Of a stretch of DNA of 64,000 bases, positions 8,049-17,208 are shown in pieces (within the stretch, counting starts at the first letter, position 1; each line of letters begins with the position of its first letter). The stretch is from NCBI RefSeq assembly GCF_000015045.1, contig NC_008609.1:434001-498000 (forward strand), given 5' to 3'. This DNA comes from Pelobacter propionicus DSM 2379 (GTDB lineage: Bacteria; Desulfobacterota; Desulfuromonadia; Geobacterales; Pseudopelobacteraceae). Under the pieces are notes generated by a model. The model was not told the DNA's origin, searched no databases, and was given only the letters and a program-made list of their open reading frames with translations. Made by a program: the position numbers and the translations under genes.

Positions 8049-9395
8049 TCACTGCATAAGCAACTGCATGGCCTCATCCACCGAGGCAACCCCCTCAAGC
8101 CTGATCTTGCTTTTCGTGAGCCGCCTCAGGTTGCCGGCGGGGATGATGCAGGACTGAAAACCGAGCTTCTCTGCTTCGGCGATGCGCTGCTCCGGTTGGG
8201 TGATGGCGCGCACCTCTCCCGTCAGCCCCACCTCGCCCAGTACGACGGTCTGGGGCGGGATGATCCTGTCCAGGTGGCTGGAGGCAACCGCCATGATCAT
8301 GGCCAGGTCGGCGGCCGGTTCATTGAGGCGCACGCCGCCTGCCGCGTTTAAGAAAATATCCAGTCCGGCCAGATGCAGGCCGACCTTTTTCTCCAGCACC
8401 GCCACAAGGAGCGCAAGGCGGTTGTGGTCGACCCCGATGGTTGTTCGCCGCGGGACTGGGTAGGATGTCTTGGTGACCAGAGCCTGAAGTTCCACCAGCA
8501 GCGGGCGACTCCCCTCCAGGGATGCTGTTACCACCGATCCCGGTGCGCCCAGGGGGCGCTCGGAGAGGAACAGTTCCGACGGATTCTCCACGCCGATCAG
8601 CCCTTCCCGCTTCATTTCAAAGACACCGATCTCGTTGGTCGAGCCGAAGCGGTTCTTCACCGCCCGCAGGATGCGGAAGGGGTGGCTGCCGTCCCCTTCG
8701 AAATAGAGCACCGTATCAACGATATGCTCTAGCACCCGCGGCCCGGCGATGGCGCCGTCCTTTGTGACGTGGCCGACAATGAATACCGGTATGTCCAGGC
8801 CCTTGGCCAGCAGCATCAGCTTGCCGGCGGATTCCCGCACCTGGCTGACGCTGCCGGGCGCCGATTCCAGAGCCGAGGTCCAGACGGTCTGGATGGAGTC
8901 GATCACCATGACCGTTGGTTTGAGGGCTGTGGCATGGGCAATGATCGCCTCCAGAGAGTTCTCCGCCAGGATGAGCAGTCGCTTGTGGGACGCACCCAGG
9001 CGTTCGCCCCGCAGGCGGGTCTGGGAGGCTGACTCCTCGCCCGAAACGTACAATACCTGCCCGGCTGAAGCGGCCAGGTTGTGCATAGCCTGAAGCAGCA
9101 GGGTCGACTTGCCGATGCCCGGGTCGCCGCCGATCAGCACCAGCGAGCCGGGCACGATGCCTCCTCCCAGCACTCGGTCCAATTCTCCCAAGTCGGATGC
9201 GATCCTGGTTTCCGACTGGGCCGGCACGTCGCAGATCGGTATCGGCTTGGAACGCTCGCCGGACGGTGCGGCCTGGCGCGGGGCGGAGGCCTCCTCGGTC
9301 ATGCTGTTCCAGGAACCGCAATCGGGGCACTTGCCCAGCCACTTGGGGGACTGGCAGCCGCAGTTCTGGCAGGAAAAAACGGTTTTCACCTTCAT
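8049..9395 (-). CDS. radA: DNA repair protein RadA
   Basis: RecA-like ATPase that promotes branch migration in recombination intermediates. The N-terminal zinc finger uses C9, C12, C23 and C26 (CQNCG and CPDCG). The Walker A motif GGDPGIGKSTLL is near residue 90, the RadA-specific KNRFG motif is in AVKNRFGSTNEIG, and a Lon protease-like C-terminal domain ends with TGEVRAITQPEQRI. I chose the ATG at 9395 rather than the GTG two codons upstream because AGGAG lies 5 bases before it. The length of 448 is typical. It heads the minus-strand run with dksA. Confidence 0.95.
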   Translation of the reverse strand: MKVKTVFSCQNCGCQSPKWLGKCPDCGSWNSMTEEASAPRQAAPSGERSKPIPICDVPAQSETRIASDLGELDRVLGGGIVPGSLVLIGGDPGIGKSTLLLQAMHNLAASAGQVLYVSGEESASQTRLRGERLGASHKRLLILAENSLEAIIAHATALKPTVMVIDSIQTVWTSALESAPGSVSQVRESAGKLMLLAKGLDIPVFIVGHVTKDGAIAGPRVLEHIVDTVLYFEGDGSHPFRILRAVKNRFGSTNEIGVFEMKREGLIGVENPSELFLSERPLGAPGSVVTASLEGSRPLLVELQALVTKTSYPVPRRTTIGVDHNRLALLVAVLEKKVGLHLAGLDIFLNAAGGVRLNEPAADLAMIMAVASSHLDRIIPPQTVVLGEVGLTGEVRAITQPEQRIAEAEKLGFQSCIIPAGNLRRLTKSKIRLEGVASVDEAMQLLMQ

Positions 9396-9468
9396 GTCCA
9401 CTCCTCTGCTCCCGGCGGCAACATTCTGAAAACAGGCGGGTTTGCGTCGGTTACGCCGCTCACGGGAA

Positions 9469-9496
9469 TTGACAAAGCCGGTTTTCGGTATATCAT
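9469..9496 (+). promoter_or_regulatory. Sigma-70 type promoter for the HEAT-repeat gene
   Basis: TTGACA (9469-9474), a 16-base spacer, then TATCAT (9491-9496), in the divergent gap between radA and the HEAT gene whose ATG is at 9534. An AAGGAA ribosome site follows at ~9522. Confidence 0.6.
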
Positions 9497-9533
9497 TGCA
9501 GCCACCTTATTGCCAGCAAACAAGGAATGAACA

Positions 9534-11138
9534 ATGGATTTCTACCGTCCTTCCTCTTCTCAGGAAACCAGTGATGCCTTAGCCAGCATCTACAGGACGT
9601 TACGGGCGTGGAAGTTCTACCCCACGGGACACCCCGGCCGTACGAACAGCATCAGGCAGGCCCACGCGGCCATGCAGGCCCTGCTTGCCGGTCATTCCCT
9701 GACACTCGTCTCCGGCCGTACCGGTTTTTCCCTTCCCGATGGTGGGGCGCTCAAGGATGCGACGCGCCTGTCGCTGGCCCTTTCCTTCGAACTCTTCAGC
9801 AGGCGTGTGCAGAGGATAACCTTTCTCGCCGATCTCTTTCCCGAGGATCTCCTGGATCTGGTCAGGACCCTTGCCCTGTCTCCGGAAGAGGTTCATGCGG
9901 CCGGCGGTATGGAAAAAATCATGGCCGAACGGGGCGTACGGACCATCTGGGTCAACGAACTGGATCTCTCCGCCATCCAGGGGAAGCGGCGCGGCGTGGA
10001 GGCGAGCGGCATCGTGCCACCGGGGGTTGATGAGCTTGAACGGCCGGTTGTCTCCGTCGTCGCGGAGAGTGAAGCGTTGCCTGTCTCCGCTGAGGATCGG
10101 CCCGACTCGGAAGAGACGCTGCGATCCCTGCTGCTTCGCCTGGCCAGGGCACGGGATGGGCATGAGTATCTGATGCTGGTGCGCCAGGCTACCGCCTGTG
10201 CCGATCTCATGGTGTCGCGGAACAGCCTGGCCCCGTTGCTGCCTCTGGTGGAACTGTTGGCGCTGCACGCCCATGGCCCGGACCGGGAGATGGGTGAACA
10301 TGCCCGCTCCGGGCTGGAACAGCTGGCCGGCCAGCGGGCGCTGCTGCTTTTTCTGCTCGATCCGCCGGCCGACACGGAGGGCGCGGCTCCGGAGACCCTG
10401 GCGACGCTGTTCAGCTCCGCGGACACTGCCGCCATTTCCCTCGTGGTGGAGCTGCTGGCGGCCAGCGAAAGCCGCGCCCGGCGCAAGGCGCTGGCCACCC
10501 TGCTGGTTCAGGCGGGGGAGCGGGCCGTGCCGGCGATTACGGCTATGATGTCGGACCAGCGCTGGTACGTGATCCGCAATCTGGTTGCCATTCTGGGAGA
10601 TATCGCCAGCCCCGGGGTGTTACCGGTCCTGCGTGAGTGCCTTCGGCATGAAGATAACCGGGTCTGCAAGGAGGCTATCCGCAGCCTGGCAAAAATCGGT
10701 GGCAGGGATGCCGAGACGGCCATCATTGCCGTTCTCAAGGGAAATGATCCGTTGCTGCTCCCCCAGGCCATGGCGTCCCTGGGCGGGATGCGCAGCCGCC
10801 GGTCGGTGGGGGCGCTGATGCAGCTCATCTGCGCGGACGACCTGTTCCTGAAGAGTTTGCCTCTCAAGATCAATGCCCTGGCTGCAGTCGCCATGATCGG
10901 CGATAGCTCCGTTGTGCCGCGCCTGCTGGAGATGCTGCAGCGTCGTCCGCTGATGGCACGTAACCGCTGGACCGCCCTGAAGATCCATGTGGTCACCTGT
11001 TTGGCTGGGCTGGGCGAGCCGCGCGCCATCCCGGTTCTCAGGAAGATGGCGCATGCATCGGGAGAGCTTGGGCATGCCTGCACTGTTGTTATCGACTCCA
11101 TGGAGCGGACGGGAGGCGGCAGACGTGCAGGCGCTTGA
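9534..11138 (+). CDS. HEAT-repeat protein
   Basis: The N-terminal ~130 residues (LASIYRTLRAWKFYPTGHPG, SRRVQRITFLADLFPEDLLD) resemble the N-terminal part of the adjacent HD-GYP protein (GAVKGMAFYPASHPA, KEVGRITFSAGLALDELQGF). The C-terminal ~250 residues form HEAT/PBS-lyase-like repeats, for example LGDIASPGVLPVLRECLRHE and VCKEAIRSLAKIGGRDAETA. No catalytic motif is seen; such repeats usually mediate protein binding. It overlaps the HD-GYP gene by 14 bases, so the two are co-translated. The precise role is unknown; a partner in c-di-GMP signalling is an inference from the shared N-terminal region and overlap. Confidence 0.85.
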   Translation: MDFYRPSSSQETSDALASIYRTLRAWKFYPTGHPGRTNSIRQAHAAMQALLAGHSLTLVSGRTGFSLPDGGALKDATRLSLALSFELFSRRVQRITFLADLFPEDLLDLVRTLALSPEEVHAAGGMEKIMAERGVRTIWVNELDLSAIQGKRRGVEASGIVPPGVDELERPVVSVVAESEALPVSAEDRPDSEETLRSLLLRLARARDGHEYLMLVRQATACADLMVSRNSLAPLLPLVELLALHAHGPDREMGEHARSGLEQLAGQRALLLFLLDPPADTEGAAPETLATLFSSADTAAISLVVELLAASESRARRKALATLLVQAGERAVPAITAMMSDQRWYVIRNLVAILGDIASPGVLPVLRECLRHEDNRVCKEAIRSLAKIGGRDAETAIIAVLKGNDPLLLPQAMASLGGMRSRRSVGALMQLICADDLFLKSLPLKINALAAVAMIGDSSVVPRLLEMLQRRPLMARNRWTALKIHVVTCLAGLGEPRAIPVLRKMAHASGELGHACTVVIDSMERTGGGRRAGA

Positions 11139-12522
11139 CAAGCAGGCCGCCCTGCGGATGGTCACCGTTTTTTCCGGCGCGGTCAAGGGAATGGCCTTCT
11201 ATCCCGCGTCGCACCCCGCCATCAGCCAGCCACTGCTGGAGCTTGACAGGAGCATGGCTGCCCTGCTCAGGCGCGTCCCCAGTTTTTCCTGGGTGATCGT
11301 TGATGGCGCCCTGCTCTTCGATGATCACCTCTTCATCGCTCCCTCCGCAGCAGTTGTCGACCTGGTCAATCGCATGATGGAAAAGGAGGTCGGCCGCATA
11401 ACCTTCTCGGCCGGGCTGGCCCTTGACGAGCTGCAGGGATTTGTCCGCCTCCTGTCAGCCAGGAACAACGGTCTGGACGAGATCCGCTCCGCCCTTAAGC
11501 TGGCACGCATCGATCATATCCGACTGCTGCGCCAGGATGAGGAGTGCGCCGGCGTCCATGAGGACGGCGAGTCGGAGGGGGATCACCGGGAAATTTACGG
11601 CAGTGCCCTGGGCGCCATCCGCGGCGTCTGTCGCGATATCGAGCAGGGGCGCATACCCAGCAGCGCCCCGGTCATCCGGGTGGTGGACCGCATGGCCGAC
11701 ATCACCATGCGGGACCCCTCGACCCTGTTGGGGCTGAGCATGATCAAGGATTACGACAACTACACCTTTACCCACTGCGTCAACGTGGGGGTGCTGGCCA
11801 TGGCCTTGGGCGCGTCCCTGGGGCTGGATATTTCCCTGGTCAGGGAACTGGGCATTGCCGGGCAGTTGCACGATATCGGCAAGACCCTGGTGCCCAAACA
11901 GATCCTCAACAAGCCGGGAAAGCTCTCCAGTCTCGAGTTCGAGGAAATCAAGCGCCACCCGGACCTGGGCTACACCATCATCTGCCAGATGGAGGGGATC
12001 AGCCAGCGCATTGCCCGGGTCGTGCTGGGGCACCATGTGCACTTCAACCGCAACGGCTATCCGGACCGGGCCCGTACCCTGCCACTCGATCAGATGATCG
12101 ATATTGTCGCTGTCGCGGATACCTACGATGCCGTTACCACCGTGCGGGTCTACCAGTTTCCGGTCACTCCCCAGACAGCCCTGGACAAGCTGTGGAGCAT
12201 GGCAGGCACGGTGCTGGACGGGGAGCTGGTGAAGCGTTTCGCCGGGATGATGGGAAAATATCCGGTGGGGACGCTGGTACGGTTGGACACCAACGAAGTG
12301 GCGGTGGTGTACCGCCCCAATCCGCTGGACGAGGAGGCGCCCCTGGTCAGGGTGCTGTTCGAGGCTGACGGAACCCTGCTTGAAGCGCCCCGCGATCTTG
12401 CCCTGGTCAAGCCGGACGGCTGCCGTTACGCTGGTATCGTCGGGGTGGTTGATCCGCTCCTCAAGAATATCGACGTGGGTAAATATGTTATGGCCGAGGA
12501 GCGTCTATCGGCAGGATGCTGA
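11125..12522 (+). CDS. HD-GYP domain protein, probable c-di-GMP phosphodiesterase
   Basis: I chose the GTG at 11125 because GGGAGGC lies just upstream; longer in-frame starts would lie well inside the HEAT gene. Of 465 residues, the N-terminal ~150 are a helical region shared with the upstream protein. The HD-GYP domain follows: HCVNVGVLAMALG, HDIGK near residue 249, KRHPDLGYTI, LGHHVHFNRNGYPD near 300-311 and ADTYDAVTT. HD, the second His pair and GYP are all intact, so hydrolysis of c-di-GMP is expected. A C-terminal tail follows (MGKYPVGTLVRLDTNEVAVV), as in many Geobacter HD-GYP proteins. It lacks a receiver domain, so the input is unknown. Confidence 0.9.
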   Translation: MQALDKQAALRMVTVFSGAVKGMAFYPASHPAISQPLLELDRSMAALLRRVPSFSWVIVDGALLFDDHLFIAPSAAVVDLVNRMMEKEVGRITFSAGLALDELQGFVRLLSARNNGLDEIRSALKLARIDHIRLLRQDEECAGVHEDGESEGDHREIYGSALGAIRGVCRDIEQGRIPSSAPVIRVVDRMADITMRDPSTLLGLSMIKDYDNYTFTHCVNVGVLAMALGASLGLDISLVRELGIAGQLHDIGKTLVPKQILNKPGKLSSLEFEEIKRHPDLGYTIICQMEGISQRIARVVLGHHVHFNRNGYPDRARTLPLDQMIDIVAVADTYDAVTTVRVYQFPVTPQTALDKLWSMAGTVLDGELVKRFAGMMGKYPVGTLVRLDTNEVAVVYRPNPLDEEAPLVRVLFEADGTLLEAPRDLALVKPDGCRYAGIVGVVDPLLKNIDVGKYVMAEERLSAGC

Positions 12523-13081
12523 GGGCGGTGGCGGCTGCCTGGCGGGTGGATGGGTGTGGTGAGGCGAGCAGGGCCTCGATGCGAGCGGCGGAGGAGTGGT
12601 CACCCAGGCGGGCCAGGGCCAGCGCCGCCTCGGCCTCCCGTGAACCGTCATCGGCATCCAGAAAGGGTCGCAGTCGGCCGTGCAGTTCGGGGGTGGCGCT
12701 GAAATTGCCCAGGACCGCGATGGCCCTGGCCTGGATGGCGGCAGACCGGTCATCCAGCCTCTCCAGCAGTGCCGGCAGCGTGGCGGTGTTGCCGAGCGAG
12801 CCCAGCACCTCCACCGCAACCGCCCTGATATCATCCTCGGGCCGCCGTGTGCAGTAGACCAAGGCAGGGATGACCCTCTCGCCACCGATCTTTCCCAGGG
12901 AATAGATCGCCTTGATCCGTGTTCCCATGTCCCCCCTTTTCAGAGACAACAGGATTTCATCCAGGCTCGAAATGCCCTCAAGGCGTTCAATAGCCCCTGC
13001 GGCGGCGTCGCGCACCTCGGGGGTTGTGTCTCTGAGCAGCGGCCGCAGGGCCTGTATTCTCCGTAGAACGGTTTCGTGCAT
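12488..13081 (-). CDS. Small HEAT-repeat protein
   Basis: The 197-residue protein is made of about five HEAT-like helical repeats: VRDAAAGAIERLEGISSL, GTRIKAIYSLGKIGGERVIP, DDIRAVAVEVLGSLGNTATL, AAIQARAIAVLGNFSATPEL and SREAEAALALARLGDHSSAA. It has no signal peptide or enzyme motif. It runs tail to tail with the HD-GYP gene, and the two coding regions overlap by 35 bases. A scaffold role is inferred; its target is not evident. A hairpin with a T-run on this strand lies ~105 bases upstream of its start. Confidence 0.8.
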   Translation of the reverse strand: MHETVLRRIQALRPLLRDTTPEVRDAAAGAIERLEGISSLDEILLSLKRGDMGTRIKAIYSLGKIGGERVIPALVYCTRRPEDDIRAVAVEVLGSLGNTATLPALLERLDDRSAAIQARAIAVLGNFSATPELHGRLRPFLDADDGSREAEAALALARLGDHSSAARIEALLASPHPSTRQAAATALSILPIDAPRP

Positions 13082-13185
13082 GACACGTTTTTAACAGAAA
13101 AAAACCGCCGGAACAACGTCATATTTTGCGCAATGTCCGACTGAAAGGGGGCACAGGCGTCCCGCAAACTCTGCGATGGAAAAAA

Positions 13186-13213
13186 AGCGCAACAGATGGT
13201 AGTGTGTTGCGCT
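13186..13213 (-). terminator. Hairpin with T-run between divergent HEAT and mtgA genes
   Basis: A perfect 9-bp stem AGCGCAACA / TGTTGCGCT with a 10-base loop. On the minus strand it is followed by seven Ts. It lies upstream of both divergent genes, so it may block antisense read-through or act as a leader attenuator of the small HEAT gene. Confidence 0.55.
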
Positions 13214-13257
13214 GTTTTAAGCGTAACTGCCATACCATCCCGCAAGAGGTTCGTTCC

Positions 13258-14205
13258 GTGATACGTTTTTTTAAGCTGCTGCTGCTGGCCGTGGGAATTT
13301 ATCTGCTCTACGTTGTTATCTCCTTGGCCATGCTGCGGCCGGTAACCGACCTGGTGAACAGAAAATTCACCACGACCATTCAGGTAAAGGACTGGCAGGG
13401 GGATTACCACCCCTTCGTGGTCGGTCCCAAAAACCGCTACTGGACCCGTTCCGCCCAGATACCGCCGGAAATGAAGTGGGCCGTGATCTTGGCGGAGGAC
13501 AGCAACTTCTACAAACACGAGGGTTTTGACGTCAAGGCCATCAAGCAGGCTATCAAATACGACCTGGAAAAGAAGAGTTTCGTCCGCGGCGCCTCCACCA
13601 TCACCCAGCAGACAGCCAAAAACCTGTTCCTCTCCCGGGAAAAGACCGTCACCCGCAAGGTCAAGGAGTTGTATCTGGCCTGGCGCATGGAGCGGGAACT
13701 GACCAAGGGGCGCATCATCGAGCTGTACCTGAATGTGGTTGAGCTGGGGCCGATGGTCTACGGTATCGGCCATGGTTCGCGCTACTACTTCGGAAAACCG
13801 GCTTCGGCCCTGACTACCCGCGAGTGCGCCTTCCTGGCTGCCATGCTTCCCGGTCCCCGGCTGGCCTACAACCCCTACAAGAATCTGCGCCGCGTCCTGC
13901 AACGCTCGGACATGATTATCCGGCTGCTCTACAAAAAAGGCGTCCTGGACCGCAACGAATACCGGGCAGCCCTGGCGGAACAACCCAACATCAGCGGGTT
14001 GCAGCGCAAGGTGGACCGGGAGATTGCCCAGCCGCCGGTTTTCCAGTCGCCGTCGTCGGCCAGGCAGGAGGAGCCGACGGAGCCGCCCCTGACGGATCTG
14101 CCGGCTGAGCCGCCTGAGGCGGGCGCCGAGCCGGCTGCGGTCCCGACGGCTCCTGAAAATGGCGCTGAACAGGTAGTACCGCTGTCCGAGGGAGCGGAGA
14201 GGTAG
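13258..14205 (+). CDS. mtgA: Monofunctional biosynthetic peptidoglycan transglycosylase
   Basis: GT51 enzyme that polymerises lipid II into glycan strands at the inner membrane. I chose GTG 13258 because AAGAGG lies 9 bases upstream and a membrane anchor (FFKLLLLAVGIYLLYVVISL) begins directly after it; the upstream extension looks non-coding. Catalytic motifs are present: ILAEDSNFYKHEGFD (first Glu), RGASTITQQTAKNLFL, KVKELYLAWRMERELTK and IIELYLNVVELG (second Glu). No transpeptidase domain follows. The last ~55 residues are a Pro/Glu/Ala-rich tail, an extension beyond typical MtgA. It precedes rlmN. Confidence 0.92.
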   Translation: MIRFFKLLLLAVGIYLLYVVISLAMLRPVTDLVNRKFTTTIQVKDWQGDYHPFVVGPKNRYWTRSAQIPPEMKWAVILAEDSNFYKHEGFDVKAIKQAIKYDLEKKSFVRGASTITQQTAKNLFLSREKTVTRKVKELYLAWRMERELTKGRIIELYLNVVELGPMVYGIGHGSRYYFGKPASALTTRECAFLAAMLPGPRLAYNPYKNLRRVLQRSDMIIRLLYKKGVLDRNEYRAALAEQPNISGLQRKVDREIAQPPVFQSPSSARQEEPTEPPLTDLPAEPPEAGAEPAAVPTAPENGAEQVVPLSEGAER

Positions 14206-14288
14206 TGCCGTCCCCGGGAAAGCTGCACGGGTAGTCTCCGCGGCATTACCGCGGGAAGATGAGCGAGATGAATCAGGAGCATTGCCCC

Positions 14289-15332
14289 ATGACCGAAAAA
14301 ACCGACCTGAAAAACCTGACCCTGCCTGCTCTGGAGCAGTTTCTGCGGGGGCAGGGCAAGGAGCGCTTCCGCGCCACCCAGGTCTTCAAATGGATCTACC
14401 AGCACGATGCCCGCAGCTTCCAGGAGATGACCAACATATCCAAGGATCTGCGGGCGGAGCTGGAGGCGAAGGCGTACATCAGCAACCTGGAGCCGGAGGC
14501 CGTTGAGGTGGGCGGCGACGGTACGCGCAAGTACCTGTTCGGCCTGGAAGACGGCAATTCGGTGGAGTCGGTGCTCATACCGGACGAGGGGCGCAACACC
14601 CTCTGCATCTCCTCCCAGGTGGGGTGCGCCATGGGGTGCGCGTTCTGTCTCACCGGGACGTTCAGGCTGACCCGCAACCTGACCACGGCCGAGATCGTCA
14701 ACCAGATCATGGCCGTGCGGCGCGATGTGGAGATACGCAACATCGTCATGATGGGCATGGGGGAGCCGCTGCACAACCTGGATAACGTCATCCCGGCCAT
14801 CCACATCATGATCGACGGTAATGGCCTGCAGCTCTCCAACCGCCGAGTCACGGTCTCCACCTGCGGACTGGCGCCGGAGATGGAGCGACTTGGCCGGGAG
14901 TTGCCCAACGTCAATCTGGCCGTATCGCTGAACGCCACCACCGACGAACTGCGCGACCGGATCATGCCGATCAACCGCCGCTATCCGCTGAAGGAGCTGC
15001 TCAGCGCCTGCCGGGAGTTCCCGCTTCCCGGACGCCGCAAGGTCACCTTCGAATACGTCATGCTGGGGGGGCTGAACGACACGCTGGAGGATGCCAAGCG
15101 GCTGTTGCGCCTGACTAGCGATATCCCCAACAAGGTCAACCTGATTCCCTTTAACGAGTTCCAGGGGTGTGAATTCCGCTCTCCCACCCGGGCGGCCATC
15201 GATGCCTTTCACAAATACCTGATCGACCGCCATGTGACGGTGATTACCCGCGACAGCCGCGGCAGTGACATCTCCGCTGCCTGCGGCCAGTTGAAGGGAA
15301 AGCTTGACGCGGCTAGACAGCCGACGGAATAG
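14289..15332 (+). CDS. rlmN: Dual-specificity RNA methyltransferase RlmN
   Basis: Radical-SAM enzyme that methylates C2 of A2503 in 23S rRNA and of A37 in some tRNAs. The radical-SAM cluster is formed by C113, C117 and C120 (CAMGCAFC). The C-terminal cysteine that carries the methyl intermediate is in SAACGQLK near residue 332. Other hallmarks are [23 protein letters not shown] and [11 protein letters not shown] chose ATG 14289 because AGGAG lies 9 bases upstream; an ATG ten codons earlier has a weaker site. The length of 347 is typical. Confidence 0.95.
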   Translation: MTEKTDLKNLTLPALEQFLRGQGKERFRATQVFKWIYQHDARSFQEMTNISKDLRAELEAKAYISNLEPEAVEVGGDGTRKYLFGLEDGNSVESVLIPDEGRNTLCISSQVGCAMGCAFCLTGTFRLTRNLTTAEIVNQIMAVRRDVEIRNIVMMGMGEPLHNLDNVIPAIHIMIDGNGLQLSNRRVTVSTCGLAPEMERLGRELPNVNLAVSLNATTDELRDRIMPINRRYPLKELLSACREFPLPGRRKVTFEYVMLGGLNDTLEDAKRLLRLTSDIPNKVNLIPFNEFQGCEFRSPTRAAIDAFHKYLIDRHVTVITRDSRGSDISAACGQLKGKLDAARQPTE

Positions 15333-15371
15333 AGTCTGCAAGCCTGTCTGGACGGCAGGGGGAGGGGCGGT

Positions 15372-15902
15372 ATGGGTGAAGAGAGCAGAAGGAAATATGA
15401 GTTCTCCTGGAGTCTTCTGGGGGACCTGGAACAGGGGCGTCCCAATCTTGGCTTGCACACCCGGCTGGAGGTGTATCGCCTGATGCAGTTCAGCTTCCGC
15501 GATGTCTTGGAACAACGCTTCGGCCCGGAAGAGACAGACCGCATATTTTACGATGCGGGCTACCTGGCCGGCAGGGAGTTTCATAGCCACCTGATTGGTC
15601 CGCAGAGCGACCTGGGCGCGTTCGTCACCAAGCTGCAGGGGGTGCTGAGGGAGATGGGCATCGGCATCCTGCGCGTCGAGGAGAGCGAGCCGGAGAAAGG
15701 CTGCTTCGTTATCACCGTATCGGAAGACCTGGACTGCTCCGGCCTGCCCGAAACTGGGGTGCAGTATTGCACCTACGACGAGGGGTTCATAGCGGCCCTG
15801 CTGGAGGGCTTCTGTGGTAAAAAATTCGTGGTCAAGGAGGTGGATTGCTGGTGCACCGGTGATCGCACCTGCCGCTTCAGGGCCGAGGCGGATGTCCCAT
15901 GA
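15372..15902 (+). CDS. V4R-domain sensor protein
   Basis: The 176-residue protein carries a V4R (4-vinyl reductase) small-molecule-binding domain over most of its length: GLHTRLEVYRLMQFSFRDVL, GYLAGREF, YDEGFIAALLEGF and the C-terminal VDCWCTGDRTCRFRAEA with conserved cysteines. V4R domains bind small hydrophobic ligands or metal and often sit next to regulators. A GGGGAGGGGCGG ribosome site precedes the ATG. The stop overlaps the start of the diguanylate cyclase (ATGA), so it is very probably the sensory subunit of that enzyme; this last point is inference. Confidence 0.85.
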   Translation: MGEESRRKYEFSWSLLGDLEQGRPNLGLHTRLEVYRLMQFSFRDVLEQRFGPEETDRIFYDAGYLAGREFHSHLIGPQSDLGAFVTKLQGVLREMGIGILRVEESEPEKGCFVITVSEDLDCSGLPETGVQYCTYDEGFIAALLEGFCGKKFVVKEVDCWCTGDRTCRFRAEADVP

Positions 15903-17194
15903 GCGATTCGACCTGCCGCATACTGGAACAGTTGGCCAAGGGACGTGTGCCGGAGGCCATTCCCGACGATGCCGTCTGCGCCGATGAACTGCGGCGGTTG
16001 GCCGAGTATCTTGCGGCTGTACAATGCTTCACCGTTGCGCTGGGCAACGGTGATCTGAGCACGTCGCTCACGGGCTTCGGCGGCCCGGTCGCCGGAGGGC
16101 TGAAGTCGCTCCAGGCCAGCCTGCGTCATCTCACCTGGCAGACGCGGCAGGTTGCGGCGGGAGACTTCAGCCAGCGGGTTGATTTCATGGGCGAGTTCGC
16201 GGCAAGTTTCAACGCCATGGTTGTCAGTCTGGCCGAGGCGCGCCGGGACATGGAGCGCATGAATGCCAGGTTACAGGAAGAACTGGCCCAGCAGCTGGCC
16301 ATGGCGGAGGCGTTGCGGGAAAACCAGGAGTGCTTCAGGCTGATCACCGAAAATGTCAACGTGGTTATCTGGATCATGGATGCTACCACGCTGCGCTTCA
16401 CCTATGTGGGGCCCTATATCACCAGGCTCCGCGGACTGAGTGTTGAGGAGGCGCTGGCCGAGACGTTTGAGGAATCCCTGGCCCCTGATTCACGGGTGCG
16501 GGTCATGGAGAAGATGGCGCAGAACATGGAACGCTTTCGCCAGACCGCTGATGTTTCCGTCTTCTTCGACAGCATCGAGGTGGAACAGCTTTGCAGGGAT
16601 GGTCGTTGTGTTCACGTTGAGATGGTGATCTCAGCCATTACGGATAAAGCGGGAAAACTGAAAGATTTCGTAGGAGTCTCCCGTGACATTTCGACACGCA
16701 AGGCTGTCGAGCAAGAGCTTACCTATCTGAGCAACCACGACTCGTTAACCGGACTCTATAACCGGGCATTCTTCGATGCCGAGCTGGAACGGGCGACCCA
16801 TTCCCGGGACTTTCCCCTGAGCATTATCGCAGCTGACCTGGACGGCCTGAAAACGGTCAACGACACCCTGGGCCACGCCATGGGCGACCGGCTGATCAAG
16901 GGGGCTGCCGCTGTCCTGCTGATGGCATTCCGGGATGATGACATTATCTCCCGTACGGGGGGCGACGAATTCGTGGTTCTGCTCCCCTGCATGGGGACCG
17001 AGGCCGCGACCGTCCTGCTGGGCCGCATCAGGGCCTGCGAGGAGAGCTACAACGCCACCGAGGAAGGTCCGGCGGTGAGGATGTCGCTGGGAGTGGCAAC
17101 GGCGCTGAACAGTGGTGAGGTTGCCCAGGCGCTGGCGGATGCCGATGCCCGCATGTATGCCGACAAGGCGTTGCGAAAGCAGAAGAGGGGATAA
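15899..17194 (+). CDS. PAS-GGDEF diguanylate cyclase
   Basis: A 431-residue soluble protein. Residues ~50-120 resemble a HAMP-like linker (TWQTRQVAAGDFSQRVDFMG, FNAMVVSLAEARRDM), followed by a coiled coil, a PAS domain with PAC motif (DFVGVSRDISTRKAVEQEL) and a GGDEF domain (NHDSLTGLYNRAFFD). The active site reads RTGGDEF. An inhibitory I-site RDDD lies five residues before GGDEF, so feedback inhibition by c-di-GMP is expected. It overlaps the V4R gene by 4 bases. It makes c-di-GMP, opposing the HD-GYP protein encoded 3.4 kb upstream. Confidence 0.92.
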   Translation: MSDSTCRILEQLAKGRVPEAIPDDAVCADELRRLAEYLAAVQCFTVALGNGDLSTSLTGFGGPVAGGLKSLQASLRHLTWQTRQVAAGDFSQRVDFMGEFAASFNAMVVSLAEARRDMERMNARLQEELAQQLAMAEALRENQECFRLITENVNVVIWIMDATTLRFTYVGPYITRLRGLSVEEALAETFEESLAPDSRVRVMEKMAQNMERFRQTADVSVFFDSIEVEQLCRDGRCVHVEMVISAITDKAGKLKDFVGVSRDISTRKAVEQELTYLSNHDSLTGLYNRAFFDAELERATHSRDFPLSIIAADLDGLKTVNDTLGHAMGDRLIKGAAAVLLMAFRDDDIISRTGGDEFVVLLPCMGTEAATVLLGRIRACEESYNATEEGPAVRMSLGVATALNSGEVAQALADADARMYADKALRKQKRG

Positions 17195-17208
17195 TGCTTG
17201 CGTAAGGG

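Noticed and set aside
13929-15590. 553-codon minus-strand open frame opposite mtgA and rlmN
   Set aside because: RlmN and MtgA motifs are intact on the plus strand; the reverse frame shows only composition-driven sequence.
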